Positions 40,117 through 48,796 of a stretch of DNA of 64,000 bases are shown here, piece after piece (position 1 is the stretch's first letter; every line of letters begins with the position of its first letter). A program made the position numbers and the translations under genes. The stretch comes from an uncultured Devosia sp. (GTDB lineage Bacteria > Pseudomonadota > Alphaproteobacteria > Rhizobiales > Devosiaceae). The stretch covers positions 936,001 to 1,000,000 of the forward strand of contig NZ_CAUQDV010000001.1 of the NCBI RefSeq assembly GCF_963517015.1, read 5' to 3'. The notes under the pieces were generated by a model. That model saw only the letters and a program-made list of their open reading frames with translations. It was not told the origin of the DNA and did not search any database.

Positions 40117-41079
40117 ATGAACGAAGCTGCTGCGCCCGAACTGGTCAATATCGCGTCCAACCCCGTGCCCGAGGGTGGGCGGGTTGGGGTTTTCGAGACG
40201 CTGGACCATGTGCGGCTGCGCTATGCGCTCTGGCCCAAGTCCGAGGGGGCGCATCGGGGGACGATCTGCCTTGTGCAGGGGCGGACGGAATTCATCGAGA
40301 AATATTTCGAGACGATTGCGGACTTTCGCAGGCGCGGCTTTGCGGTGGCGACATTCGACTGGCGCGGGCAGGGCGGGTCGGATCGGCTGATCGGCAATCG
40401 CAAGCTGGGTTATGTCGATCGCTTCGAAGACTATTGGACCGACCTGCGCAGCTTTCACCAGGAAATATTGCTGCCCGATTGCCCGCCGCCATTCTATCTG
40501 GTGGGGCATTCTATGGGCGGGTTGGCGTCGATCTATGCCGGGGTGAATGACCGGATGATGTTCGACCGGATTTTCCTGTCGGCGCCGATGCTGGAGCTGG
40601 ACCGGCAGCCGATGAAAATGGCGAACATGGCGCGGCTCTGCGAAGCGGTGAGCTTCCTCGGACTGGGGCAAATGCCGGTGGCGCGCAAGCAGGACCGGGA
40701 GGCGAGCGACGCGAGCTTTGCCAATAATCCGCTGACCGGCGACGTGGTGCGCTACATGCGGGCGGTGGACGTGCTCAAGGCGCGGCCCGACCTCGAAATC
40801 GGCGCGCCGACGGTGCGCTGGGCGGCCTCGGCTTTCGGCGCGATGGCCGAGGCGACATCGGAGACATTTCCGACACGGATCAAGATTCCGCTGCTGATGC
40901 TGGCGGCGGCGCGGGACGAGGTGGTGTCCACCAGGGCGATCGAGCATCTGGGGCTACACATGCGCAATGGGCGGCATGTGGTCGTGCCCGGCGCGCGGCA
41001 TGAGCTGTTCATGGAAACGGATGCGATCCGCGCGCAGGTTTTTGCGGCGTTTGACGCGTTTATTACGCAGCAGTCGTAG
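40117..41079 (+). CDS. Alpha/beta hydrolase (lysophospholipase PldB-like)
   Basis: The 320-residue protein is a serine alpha/beta hydrolase. It has ICLVQGRTEFIEKYFE (oxyanion region), FDWRGQGGSDR, the nucleophile elbow GHSMGG (Ser at about residue 133), an aspartate in AARDEVVS and the histidine in ARHELFME. This pattern fits the lysophospholipase/monoglyceride lipase group. There is no signal peptide, so it is cytoplasmic or membrane-associated. CAGAGAGGCC precedes the ATG. The physiological ester is unknown. Confidence 0.87.
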   Translation: MNEAAAPELVNIASNPVPEGGRVGVFETLDHVRLRYALWPKSEGAHRGTICLVQGRTEFIEKYFETIADFRRRGFAVATFDWRGQGGSDRLIGNRKLGYVDRFEDYWTDLRSFHQEILLPDCPPPFYLVGHSMGGLASIYAGVNDRMMFDRIFLSAPMLELDRQPMKMANMARLCEAVSFLGLGQMPVARKQDREASDASFANNPLTGDVVRYMRAVDVLKARPDLEIGAPTVRWAASAFGAMAEATSETFPTRIKIPLLMLAAARDEVVSTRAIEHLGLHMRNGRHVVVPGARHELFMETDAIRAQVFAAFDAFITQQS

Positions 41080-41221
41080 CGACATCGATATCCCGGCCAT
41101 GCTGGCCTGCAAACGTCAATGTCTTGCGCTTCCGGTGCTCACGTACAGAACGTACGCTCCGCTCCGGTTCTCAGCCATCGCCATTTTCGGCTCAGCCTGA
41201 CCGGGATCTCGACGCCGCTAC
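41076..41221 (+). repeat. Family A long hairpin element, copy A3
   Basis: The outer arms GTAGCGACATCGATATCCC and GGGATCTCGACGCCGCTAC pair with only three mismatches, and pairing continues to CATGCTG/CAGCCTG. The core GCTTCCGGTGCTCACGTAC plus CGTACGCTCCGCTCCGGTTC matches the other copies. The left arm overlaps the hydrolase stop codon. The right arm ends eight bases before the convergent hisN stop. Confidence 0.85.
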
Positions 41222-41229
41222 CGCGGTTC

Positions 41230-42018
41230 CTAGCTGGCATTGACCAGCTTCAAAGCCTTTTCCAGCAGTTCGGGGGTGGCGGCGGCGACGACATTGCCGC
41301 CGGGGGTTGGATCGGCGCCGTCCCAGCAGGCGATGGCGCCGCCCGCTTCGCGGATGATGGGAACCAGCGCTGCGATGTCATAGGTGTTGAGGAAGGGCTC
41401 GATGACCAGATCGGCGTGACCGGCAGCCAGCAGGGCATAGCCGTAGCAATCCATGCCGAAGCGCTGCAGGCGGGTGGCGGATTCGACCGCTTTCCATTTG
41501 CTCATCAGTTCAGGCGTGCGGAAGAGCGCGGGGGTGGTGGTGAAGACGCGGGCCGGGGCGAGTTCGGTCTGGCCGCTGGTGCGGTTTGGCGTGGTCTGGC
41601 CGTCTCGGATGTAGGTGGAGCGGCCGGGGACGGCGAGGAAGGTTTCGCCGATGAAGGGCTGGCTCATCAGACCGGCGATGGCGACGCCCTGGTGGGCGAA
41701 GCCGATCAGCGTGCCCCAGACGGGGGCGCCGGAAATGAAGGCGCGGGTGCCGTCGACCGGGTCGATGATCCAGGAGTATTCACTGTCGCCGGAAGAGCCC
41801 CATTCCTCGCCGATGACGGCGTGGTCGGGGAAGGCCTCGGTGATGACGGCGCGGATCAGGGTTTCGGCGCCGCGATCGGCTTCGGTGACCGGGTCGAAGC
41901 CGGCTTCGAGCTTGTTGTCTATGCCCAAGGGTGTGCGGAAGAGGGGAAGCGTGTGGGCGGCGGCGGCCTCGGCGGCGCGCAGGAGGGTGGCTTCGACTTT
42001 GGTGAGATCGATGGTCAT
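41230..42018 (-). CDS. hisN: Histidinol-phosphatase, inositol monophosphatase family
   Basis: The 262-residue protein is a Mg2+-dependent phosphatase of the IMP superfamily. Its metal-binding motifs are GEEWG (Glu), WIIDPVDGTRAFISGAP (Asp-Pro-Val-Asp-Gly-Thr) and MDCYGYALLAAGHADLVIE near the C-terminus. The pattern is closest to HisN, which dephosphorylates histidinol phosphate in histidine synthesis. A general inositol-phosphatase role is possible. AAGGA precedes the ATG, with a family D palindrome in the leader. Confidence 0.87.
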   Translation of the reverse strand: MTIDLTKVEATLLRAAEAAAAHTLPLFRTPLGIDNKLEAGFDPVTEADRGAETLIRAVITEAFPDHAVIGEEWGSSGDSEYSWIIDPVDGTRAFISGAPVWGTLIGFAHQGVAIAGLMSQPFIGETFLAVPGRSTYIRDGQTTPNRTSGQTELAPARVFTTTPALFRTPELMSKWKAVESATRLQRFGMDCYGYALLAAGHADLVIEPFLNTYDIAALVPIIREAGGAIACWDGADPTPGGNVVAAATPELLEKALKLVNAS

Positions 42019-42033
42019 GGGGGAGTCCTTGTT

Positions 42034-42075
42034 GGGTACCCCCTCCTAGCCTCCCCCTGATAAGGGGGAGGGACC
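42034..42075. repeat. Family D palindrome, copy D4
   Basis: GGGTACCCCCTCCTAGCCTC, then TCCCCCTGATAAGGGGGA. It lies 16 bases upstream of the hisN start codon, so a transcript from further upstream would carry it in the leader. Confidence 0.8.
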
Positions 42076-42127
42076 GGCCGGTGGGCTTGGCGCTTTCTAG
42101 CCTCACACGACAACGGAAGGAAGTCGC

Positions 42128-43477
42128 TTACCTACGAACCCCAAGCCTTGTCATCTTCTCGCTCAATGTCCGTCTGGGCACCTGGAGGGCGTCGACGACG
42201 GCGGCGATGGAGTCGTTGTGGCGGGCAAGTTCGGCTTCGATGACGTGGCGTTCGTAGGCGGCTAGGCGGTCGGCGAGGCTGGCGCCAGCGGGGGTGGGCG
42301 GGGCTTTGCTACCGAGGATGGTGTCGAGGGAGCGGCCGGTGGCGTCGAGGCCGAGGGCGAAGCGGTCGGCGGCGGCCTTGAGCTCGCGGACATTGCCGGG
42401 CCAGGAGTGGACCAGGATGGCATTGATGTCGGCGGGGTGCAGCGGGGGCACGGGCTTGTTGAAGCGCTGGGCGGCCTGGCCAAGGAAGTGGTGGAAGAGG
42501 AGAACCGCGTCGTCGCCGCGGTCGCGCAGCGGGGCGAGGTCGATGGTTGCCATGTTGAGGCGGTAATAGAGGTCAGTGCGGAAGCGGCCGGCGTCGCTTT
42601 CGGCCCCGAGATCAAGCTTGGAGGCGGCGATGATGCGGACATCGAGCGGGATCTGGCGGTTGGAGCCGACGCGCTCGACCATGCGCTCCTGGATGACGCG
42701 CAGCACCTTGGCCTGGGCGAGGAGGGGCATGGATTCCACCTCGTCGAGCAGCAACGTGCCGCCATTGGCGAATTCGAACTTGCCGATGCGCTTGTCGCGG
42801 GCGGAGGTGAAGGCGCCGGCCTCGTGGCCAAAGAGTTCGCTTTCGATCAGTTCGGCGGGAATGGCGGCGCAATTGACGGCGACGAAGGGTGCCTGCGCGC
42901 GAGGCGAGAAATCGTGGAGGCAGCGAGCTACGACTTCCTTGCCGGTGCCGGTTTCGCCCAGGATTATGACATCGGTGGGGATATGGGCCAGTTCCCGCAC
43001 GGCGTGGCGAAGGTCTTCCATGACGCGGGAGGAGCCGACGAGGCGGGTGGAGAGTTCCATTTCGCCGCCGTCGAGCTTGCGGCGCAGGGTGGCCACTTCG
43101 CGCTTGAGGCCGGCCTGTTCGGCGGCGCGGCGCAGGGTTTTTACCAGCTGGTCGGGCACGTAGGGCTTCTGGAGGAAATCGAATGCGCCGCCGCGCATGG
43201 CTTCGACGGCCATGGGCACGTCGCCATGGCCGGTGATGAGGATGACTTCGGCGGTGAGGGCGCGTTCGCGCACAGAGCGCAACAGATCGAGACCGGAGAG
43301 GCCGGGCATGCGGACGTCGGTGATGATGACATCGGGCCTTGTGTCATCGAGCATGGCGAGGGCTTCGCTGGCATCGGTCGCGACATGGGTCGCAAAGCCG
43401 GAAAGGCGCAGCCATTGTTCGAGCGCGGTGCGCAGCATTTCCTCGTCGTCGACGATGAGAACGGCGGGATTGGTCAT
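42128..43477 (-). CDS. dctD: Sigma-54-dependent response regulator (DctD-like)
   Basis: The 449-residue protein has a receiver domain with phospho-acceptor Asp54, an AAA+ domain and a Fis-type helix-turn-helix at the C-terminus (SIAAVVDALQVPRRTLSEKMTRLG). The AAA+ domain carries the Walker A GETGTGKE at 173-180. The sigma-54 contact loop reads GAFTSA at 221-226 instead of the usual GAFTGA. It should activate sigma-54 promoters when phosphorylated by the coupled DctB-like kinase (ATGA overlap). The divergent tctCBA operon with a sigma-54 promoter is the likely target. Confidence 0.92.
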   Translation of the reverse strand: MTNPAVLIVDDEEMLRTALEQWLRLSGFATHVATDASEALAMLDDTRPDVIITDVRMPGLSGLDLLRSVRERALTAEVILITGHGDVPMAVEAMRGGAFDFLQKPYVPDQLVKTLRRAAEQAGLKREVATLRRKLDGGEMELSTRLVGSSRVMEDLRHAVRELAHIPTDVIILGETGTGKEVVARCLHDFSPRAQAPFVAVNCAAIPAELIESELFGHEAGAFTSARDKRIGKFEFANGGTLLLDEVESMPLLAQAKVLRVIQERMVERVGSNRQIPLDVRIIAASKLDLGAESDAGRFRTDLYYRLNMATIDLAPLRDRGDDAVLLFHHFLGQAAQRFNKPVPPLHPADINAILVHSWPGNVRELKAAADRFALGLDATGRSLDTILGSKAPPTPAGASLADRLAAYERHVIEAELARHNDSIAAVVDALQVPRRTLSEKMTRLGVRR

Positions 43478-45336
43478 GGGGTGGTCTCTTTGGTCAAGGC
43501 GGACTCGGCGGCCAGGGGCAGGCGGATGGTGAAGGTGGAGCCCTTGCCGGGGGCGCTCTGGACGGTGATGGCGCCGCCGATGTCGCGGACTAGGCCGTAA
43601 GAAATGGAAAGGCCGAGGCCGAGGCCCTTGCCGGCCTGCTTGGTGGAATAGAAGGGGTCGAAGAGATTGGCGAGTTCGGTGGCGGCGATTCCCGAGCCGG
43701 TGTCGGTGACCGCGATCTCGACAGACTTTTCGCGTTTGCTGGTGGCGATGGACAGGACGCGGACGGCGCTCAGCTCCATGGCGTCGGCGGCATTGGCGAT
43801 GAGGTTGATCAGCACCTGTTCGAGGTGGACGGGATTGCCGGTCACGAGCAGCAGGCTGCGGTGGCGGGTGTATTCGACGTCGATCCCAAAAGCTTTCAGC
43901 TTGTGATCGACGAGGTCGAGCGCATTGGTGATGACCATGGCGAGATCGGCCTGCATTTCCACGCGGGTTTCCTTGCGAGCGAAGGTTTTGAGATGCCCGG
44001 TGAGGGCCGAGAGACGATCGACGACCTTGTCCATGGTGGAGAGGATGGGGGCGATGTCGCTGTCCTGGTCGCGCGCGGCAATCAGCTTGGCGCTGGCGAG
44101 ATGGGTGGTGAGGGCCGCGACGGGCTGGCTGACTTCGTGGGCAACGCCGGCGAGAGCCTGGCCGAGGCTGGCCATTTTGGCGGCCTGGACCAGGCCATGC
44201 TGGGCATCGCGCTCGGCTTTTTCGGCGCGGATGCGTTCGGCGATTTCCTCGCGCAGGGCCTGGTTGGTGATGTGGAGGTCTTCGGTGCGTTCCGCCACGC
44301 GGAGCTCGAGGCTTTCGCGATCGGCGAGGCGCTGGGCGATGCTGCGCTGACGCTGGAAGAGCAGGACGACGATGAGGAGGAGCGCGGCGGCGGCGAGGGC
44401 GGCGGCCGCGGCGGCGATCCAGGCATCACGGAACAGGGGCGTGGTGGGGGTGAAGGAAACGATGCGCCACTGATGGGTGGGGAGGCGCATTTCATCCATC
44501 AGGAAGACGCCGGAGGTTTCGCTGTCGGAACCGGCAATATAGGCCATGGTGGCGCCGCGCGAGGGCCAGATGTCGGCGGCGATGGGCTTGTTTTCGAGAC
44601 CGCTCGGGCCATAGAGGCGCTGGCCATCGATGCGGGAGATTTCGCCGGGGGCGACCAGCGCGAGGGGGCGATAGCGCCAGTCGGGGCGGGTGGAGAGAAT
44701 GGCGACATTGTTTAGATCGACGATGGTGAGAAGTTCGCCCGAGCGCCACCAATTGGCTTCGATCTCGCCGAGGTTGATCTTGGTTACGGCGACGCCAAGC
44801 GGGCCATCGGGGCCATCGATGCGGCGAGCGAGGAAATAGCCGGCGACACCGGTGACGGTGCCCAGGGCATAGAATTTGGCATCGCCATCGGCCATGGCCT
44901 CGATGAAATAGGGTCGGAAGCCGAGGTCTTCGCCGACGAAACTGTCATAGGCCCACCAGTTGGAGGCGGCGACGACATTGCCGTCCACAGCCATGATGAA
45001 GAGTTCGCTGGCACCGGAGGTGTCATTGACGCGGGAGAGGAAGCCATTGGCCGCCTCGCGCAGGTCGGGATTGGCGGGATCGGCGAGGATGGCGCGGGTT
45101 TCGGCGGCGAGGGAAATAGAGGAGGGGAGATAGTGGAAGCGCTCGATCATGGCGACGAGGGTGCGATCGAAGAGGGCAAGACGGCGGTCGGATTGCTGGC
45201 CGGCGGCGGCAATGGCGCCCGAAAGGGCGAGTTCGAAGGCGGCCCAGCCCGTGGCGAGGATCAGCGCAAGCGCCAGCCCCGCCAGTGTCAGCTGGCGACG
45301 GTGTAGCATGTCGCGGAAGGCGAAGCGGCTGGCCAA
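43474..45336 (-). CDS. dctB: DctB-like sensor histidine kinase
   Basis: The 620-residue protein has two transmembrane helices (about residues 16-36 and 290-315) enclosing a DctB-type periplasmic double-PAS sensor (SSISLAAETRAILADP, SNWWAYDSFVGEDLGFRPYF). A coiled linker leads to the kinase core with the phospho-histidine in GVAHEVSQPVAAL, the N box NLIANAADAM and the G boxes DTGSGIAA and GKGLGLGLSISYGLV. I chose the TTG at 45336 because GGGAGG lies directly upstream; a later ATG is at 45309. It probably senses extracellular carboxylates. Confidence 0.9.
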   Translation of the reverse strand: MASRFAFRDMLHRRQLTLAGLALALILATGWAAFELALSGAIAAAGQQSDRRLALFDRTLVAMIERFHYLPSSISLAAETRAILADPANPDLREAANGFLSRVNDTSGASELFIMAVDGNVVAASNWWAYDSFVGEDLGFRPYFIEAMADGDAKFYALGTVTGVAGYFLARRIDGPDGPLGVAVTKINLGEIEANWWRSGELLTIVDLNNVAILSTRPDWRYRPLALVAPGEISRIDGQRLYGPSGLENKPIAADIWPSRGATMAYIAGSDSETSGVFLMDEMRLPTHQWRIVSFTPTTPLFRDAWIAAAAAALAAAALLLIVVLLFQRQRSIAQRLADRESLELRVAERTEDLHITNQALREEIAERIRAEKAERDAQHGLVQAAKMASLGQALAGVAHEVSQPVAALTTHLASAKLIAARDQDSDIAPILSTMDKVVDRLSALTGHLKTFARKETRVEMQADLAMVITNALDLVDHKLKAFGIDVEYTRHRSLLLVTGNPVHLEQVLINLIANAADAMELSAVRVLSIATSKREKSVEIAVTDTGSGIAATELANLFDPFYSTKQAGKGLGLGLSISYGLVRDIGGAITVQSAPGKGSTFTIRLPLAAESALTKETTP

Positions 45337-45349
45337 TAATCCTCCCTTT

Positions 45350-45363
45350 GGCAAGATTTTGCC
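45350..45363. promoter_or_regulatory. Candidate DctD enhancer site 1
   Basis: GGCAAGATTTTGCC is a dyad (GGCAA/TTGCC) located 14 bases upstream of the dctB start and about 87 bases upstream of the tctC -24 element. It is near-identical to site 2. Confidence 0.65.
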
Positions 45364-45382
45364 GGAACCTGCTGTCCTCATC

Positions 45383-45396
45383 GGCAAGTTCTTGCC
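45383..45396. promoter_or_regulatory. Candidate DctD enhancer site 2
   Basis: GGCAAGTTCTTGCC is a dyad with 6-bp arms GGCAAG/CTTGCC. Its centre is 33 bases from that of site 1, about three helical turns, the usual arrangement of tandem activator sites. Confidence 0.65.
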
Positions 45397-45449
45397 TGTT
45401 GTGCTAACACGGCATCCGGGATTTGCATATCTGCCTTGCGTTTTTGAGT

Positions 45450-45465
45450 TGGCATGGGCTTTGCA
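45450..45465 (+). promoter_or_regulatory. Sigma-54 promoter of tctCBA
   Basis: TGGCATGGGCTTTGCA has the invariant GG-N10-GC of -24/-12 promoters with good surrounding bases. It lies 60 bases before the tctC start codon and 54 bases downstream of the nearer enhancer dyad. Confidence 0.85.
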
Positions 45466-45524
45466 ATGAGGAGGCCATGGGCGTGGCGGGGAGCCGACGC
45501 CCGATACAATCCGGGAGGACAATA

Positions 45525-46505
45525 ATGAAGAAGACAGTTCTTACACTCGCGACGGGTGCGCTGTTTGCGGGGCTCGGCTTTGCCGGTTCGGCCTTTGCGC
45601 AGGACTATCCGACCAAGCCGATCACGGTTGTGGTGCCCTTCTCGGCGGGTGGCCCGACCGATACGGTGGCGCGCCTCGTGGCCGAGGTGATGAGCCAGGA
45701 TCTGGGCCAGCAGGTGGTGATCCAGAATGTGGGCGGCGCGGGTGGTACGCTGGGTGCCGGCCAGGTCGCGACGGCGCCGAACGATGGCTATACGCTGTTG
45801 CTGCATCACATCGGCATGTCGACCGCGCCGACGCTTTATCGCAGCCTGCCCTATGACCCAACCACGGATTTTGCGCCGATCGGGCTGATCACCTCGGTGC
45901 CGATGACGCTGGTGGCGCGCAAGGATTTCGAGCCGACGACGCTGGCCGAGCTGATGGACTTCATCAAGGCCAATGGCGAGAATGTCACCTATGCCCATGC
46001 CGGCATCGGTTCGGCGAGCCAGCTCTGCGGCATGCTCTTGATGGACAGCCTCGATACGCAGATGACCACCGTGCCCTATCAGGGCGCCGGTCCGGCCATG
46101 ACCGATATCATCGGTGGACAGATCGACATGATCTGCGACCAGACCACCAATACGACTTCGCAGATCCAGGCGGGCGAAGTGAAGGCCTATGGCGTGACCA
46201 CGGCCGCGCGCCTTGACGCGCTGCCGGATGTTCCGACCACGGCCGAGGGCGGGCTGGAGCTCGAAATCGGCGTGTGGCATGGGCTGTATGCGCCGGCCGG
46301 GACCGATGCGGCTGTTATCGCCAAGCTCGAAACCGCGCTGCAGGCGGCCCTGGCCAATGAAACGGTGATCAGCCGCTTTGCCGAACTGGGCACCACGCCG
46401 GTGACGGCCGAAGAAGCCACGCCCGCTGCGCTGACCGAGACGCTGACCAGCCAGATCGCGCTGTGGAAGGGTGTCATCGAGGAAGCTGGGGTCTACGCGG
46501 ACTAA
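45525..46505 (+). CDS. tctC: Tripartite tricarboxylate transporter substrate-binding protein
   Basis: The 326-residue protein has a signal peptide ending AFAQ and the Bug/TctC receptor fold. It has DYPTKPITVVVPFSAGGPTDTVAR, QQVVIQNVGGAGGTLGAGQVA, DGYTLLLHHIG and the DTQMTTVPYQGAGPAMTDIIGGQIDM segment. It should deliver citrate-like or other carboxylates to TctAB. GGGAGGAC precedes the ATG. Transcription is expected from the sigma-54 promoter under DctB/DctD control. Confidence 0.92.
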   Translation: MKKTVLTLATGALFAGLGFAGSAFAQDYPTKPITVVVPFSAGGPTDTVARLVAEVMSQDLGQQVVIQNVGGAGGTLGAGQVATAPNDGYTLLLHHIGMSTAPTLYRSLPYDPTTDFAPIGLITSVPMTLVARKDFEPTTLAELMDFIKANGENVTYAHAGIGSASQLCGMLLMDSLDTQMTTVPYQGAGPAMTDIIGGQIDMICDQTTNTTSQIQAGEVKAYGVTTAARLDALPDVPTTAEGGLELEIGVWHGLYAPAGTDAAVIAKLETALQAALANETVISRFAELGTTPVTAEEATPAALTETLTSQIALWKGVIEEAGVYAD

Positions 46506-46647
46506 GACCGACTGGAAACTCTACTCCGCCGGTCATCTGACGCGGTTTCCTGCGCTTCCGGTGCTCACGTACCCAAACGTACGCTGCGCTCCGGTTCTCG
46601 GAGAACCACGCCACCTGACTCGGCGGAGCGAGTTTCGAGCCGGTCTT
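46504..46647 (+). repeat. Family A long hairpin element, copy A4, inside the tct operon
   Basis: The outer arms AAGACCGACTGGAAACTC and GAGTTTCGAGCCGGTCTT pair 16 of 18, and pairing continues into CTCCGCCG/CGGCGGAG. The core is GCTTCCGGTGCTCACGTAC plus CGTACGCTGCGCTCCGG. The left arm begins inside the tctC stop codon. The element separates tctC from tctB by 184 bases. Confidence 0.85.
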
Positions 46648-46689
46648 CACCAGCCCTCGGGCTTCAGGAAGAATGGGGAGGAGGCGGCT

Positions 46690-47163
46690 GTGGCAGTCTC
46701 GAATTTTGCGACCAAGGACCTCGTGTCGGGCGGCATCTTTGTGCTGGCCGGGGCCTATTTCGCGATTGAATCGCTGAATTACGAAGTGGGGACGGCGTTC
46801 CGCATGGGGCCTGGCTTCATGCCGCTGTTTCTGGGGTCGGTGCTGGCGGCACTGGGCATTGCGGTGGCGGCGGCCGGCTGGAACAAGGTCGATGCCGAAA
46901 AGCCGCTGGCGCCGAGCTGGCGCGGCATTTTGCTGATCATCGGCGTGGTGATTTTCTTCGGGGCGACGATCAGGGGCCTGGGCTTTGTGCCGGTGGTGCT
47001 GATCTCGAGCTTTGCGGCCGCCATGTCGAGCCGGCTCAATTCGCCGGTGTTCTCTATCCTCCTCGCCATCACGCTGACCGTGATGTGCACCCTGATCTTT
47101 GTCATTGGCCTGGGCATGAGCGTGCCGTTGTTCGGCCTGTGGCTTGGCCCGCTGGGAGCGTAA
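46690..47163 (+). CDS. tctB: Tripartite tricarboxylate transporter small membrane subunit
   Basis: The 157-residue protein has four transmembrane helices and the TctB landmarks YEVGTAFRMGPGFMP near the first helix and GLGFVPVVLISSF in the middle. GGGGAGGAGG precedes the GTG at 46690. The frame is open upstream through the repeat element, but that part is not TctB-like. Three bases separate it from tctA. Confidence 0.88.
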   Translation: MAVSNFATKDLVSGGIFVLAGAYFAIESLNYEVGTAFRMGPGFMPLFLGSVLAALGIAVAAAGWNKVDAEKPLAPSWRGILLIIGVVIFFGATIRGLGFVPVVLISSFAAAMSSRLNSPVFSILLAITLTVMCTLIFVIGLGMSVPLFGLWLGPLGA

Positions 47164-47166
47164 CAG

Positions 47167-48672
47167 ATGGATATCATTGCTTCGCTGGGCCTGGGCTTTT
47201 CTGTCGCGCTGGACCCGGTCAATATTCTCTACTGTTTCATCGGTGTGCTGCTGGGCACGCTGGTTGGCGTGCTGCCCGGGATCGGGCCGACGGCGACCAT
47301 TGCCATGCTGTTGCCGATCACCTTTTCGCTCAGCCCGGCCACGGCGCTGATCATGCTGGCCGGCATCTATTACGGCGCGCAATATGGCGGGTCGACGACG
47401 GCGATCCTGATCAACCTGCCGGGCGAAAGTTCGTCGGCGGTGACGGCCATCGACGGCTATCAGATGGCCAAGAAAGGCCGTGCCGGTCCGGCACTGGCGA
47501 CGGCAGCCCTGGGCTCGTTCTTTGCGGGCACGGTGGGCACGCTGCTGCTGGCATTCTTTGCGCCGCCGCTGGCGCGAGCGGCGCTCAACTTCGGGGCGCC
47601 GGAATATTTCGCGCTGATCGTTCTGGGCCTCCTGGTCTCGATTGCGCTGGCGCATGGGTCGATTCTGAAGGCGCTGGCGATGATCGTGCTGGGGCTGCTG
47701 CTGGGCATGGTGGGGCAGGATATCTATACCGGCCAGCCGCGCTTCACCTTCGGCATTCGCGAGCTTTATTCGGGGCTGAACTTCGTCTCGGTGGCGGTGG
47801 GTATTTTCGGCGTGGCCGAAATCCTGCGCAATCTGGAGAACGAGAAGGGCCGCGACATCATGGTCAAGGCCGTCAAGAACCTGTGGCTGACCAAGGACGA
47901 CTTCAAGCGCATCGCGGCGCCGGTAGTGCGCGGGACGGCACTGGGTTCGGTGCTCGGCATCCTGCCGGGTGGCGGGCATATCCTCGCCAGCTTTGCCTCC
48001 TATTCAGCCGAGAAGCGGCTGAGCAAGACGCCCGAAGAGTTCGGGCATGGGGCGATCGAGGGTGTGGCGGGGCCGGAATCGGCGAACAATGCGGCGGCAC
48101 AGACCTCGTTCATTCCGCTGATGACGCTTGGTATCCCGGCCCATCCGGTGATGGCGCTGATGGTGGGGGCGTTCATTCTCCAGGGCATCACGCCCGGGCC
48201 GAACGTCATCAATGACCAGCCGGCGCTGTTCTGGGGAATCATCGCCTCGATGTGGATCGGCAATGTGTTGCTGGTGCTGCTCAACCTGCCGCTGATCGGG
48301 CTGTGGGTGAAGATGTTGTCCATCCCCTATCGGGCGCTGTTTCCGGCGATCGTGCTGTTTGCCTGTATCGGCTGTTACTCGATCAACCAGAATATCTATG
48401 ACGTCTATGCGATCGGCTTCTTCGGCGTGGTTGGCTATGTGCTGATGCGCTTTGGCTGCGAGCCGGCGCCGCTGCTGCTGGGCTTTGTGCTGGGGCCGCT
48501 GCTGGAAGAGCATTTGCGGCGGGCGATGATCATTTCGAGGGGTGACCCGACGGTGTTCATCACGCGGCCAATTTCGGCGACGCTGCTGGGGCTGGCCGTG
48601 CTGGCGGTGGTGATTGCGGTGCTGCCGAGCATAAGGAAGAAGCGGAAAGAGGTGTTTGTGGAGGACGATTGA
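47167..48672 (+). CDS. tctA: Tripartite tricarboxylate transporter large permease
   Basis: The 501-residue protein has about 12 transmembrane helices. It has the TctA signatures GVLLGTLVGVLPGIGPTATIAMLLP, YYGAQYGGSTTAILINLPGE, GSVLGILPGGGHILASFASY and GIPAHPVMALMVGAF. It is the main channel of the TTT system for tricarboxylates. A short basic C-terminal tail follows the last helix. A terminator lies 27 bases downstream. Confidence 0.94.
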   Translation: MDIIASLGLGFSVALDPVNILYCFIGVLLGTLVGVLPGIGPTATIAMLLPITFSLSPATALIMLAGIYYGAQYGGSTTAILINLPGESSSAVTAIDGYQMAKKGRAGPALATAALGSFFAGTVGTLLLAFFAPPLARAALNFGAPEYFALIVLGLLVSIALAHGSILKALAMIVLGLLLGMVGQDIYTGQPRFTFGIRELYSGLNFVSVAVGIFGVAEILRNLENEKGRDIMVKAVKNLWLTKDDFKRIAAPVVRGTALGSVLGILPGGGHILASFASYSAEKRLSKTPEEFGHGAIEGVAGPESANNAAAQTSFIPLMTLGIPAHPVMALMVGAFILQGITPGPNVINDQPALFWGIIASMWIGNVLLVLLNLPLIGLWVKMLSIPYRALFPAIVLFACIGCYSINQNIYDVYAIGFFGVVGYVLMRFGCEPAPLLLGFVLGPLLEEHLRRAMIISRGDPTVFITRPISATLLGLAVLAVVIAVLPSIRKKRKEVFVEDD

Positions 48673-48698
48673 GGTCTGACGCAGCGCTACAAATTCAG

Positions 48699-48732
48699 CA
48701 CCCTCGGCTTGGTCCGGGGGTGTTTTGTTTTT
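48699..48732 (+). terminator. Terminator after tctA
   Basis: CACCCTCGG-CTTGGT-CCGGGGGTG is a 9-bp stem with one G-T pair, followed by TTTTGTTTTT. Confidence 0.85.
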
Positions 48733-48739
48733 ACGAAGA

Positions 48740-48787
48740 GGGTACCCCCTCCTAACCTCCCCCTGATAGGGGGAGGGACCGCTCCAC
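48740..48787. repeat. Family D palindrome, copy D5
   Basis: GGTACCCCCTCCTAACCTCC, then CCCTGATAGGGGGAGGGACC, between the tctA terminator and the convergent ATPase gene. Confidence 0.8.
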
Positions 48788-48796
48788 TCTTTGGCG

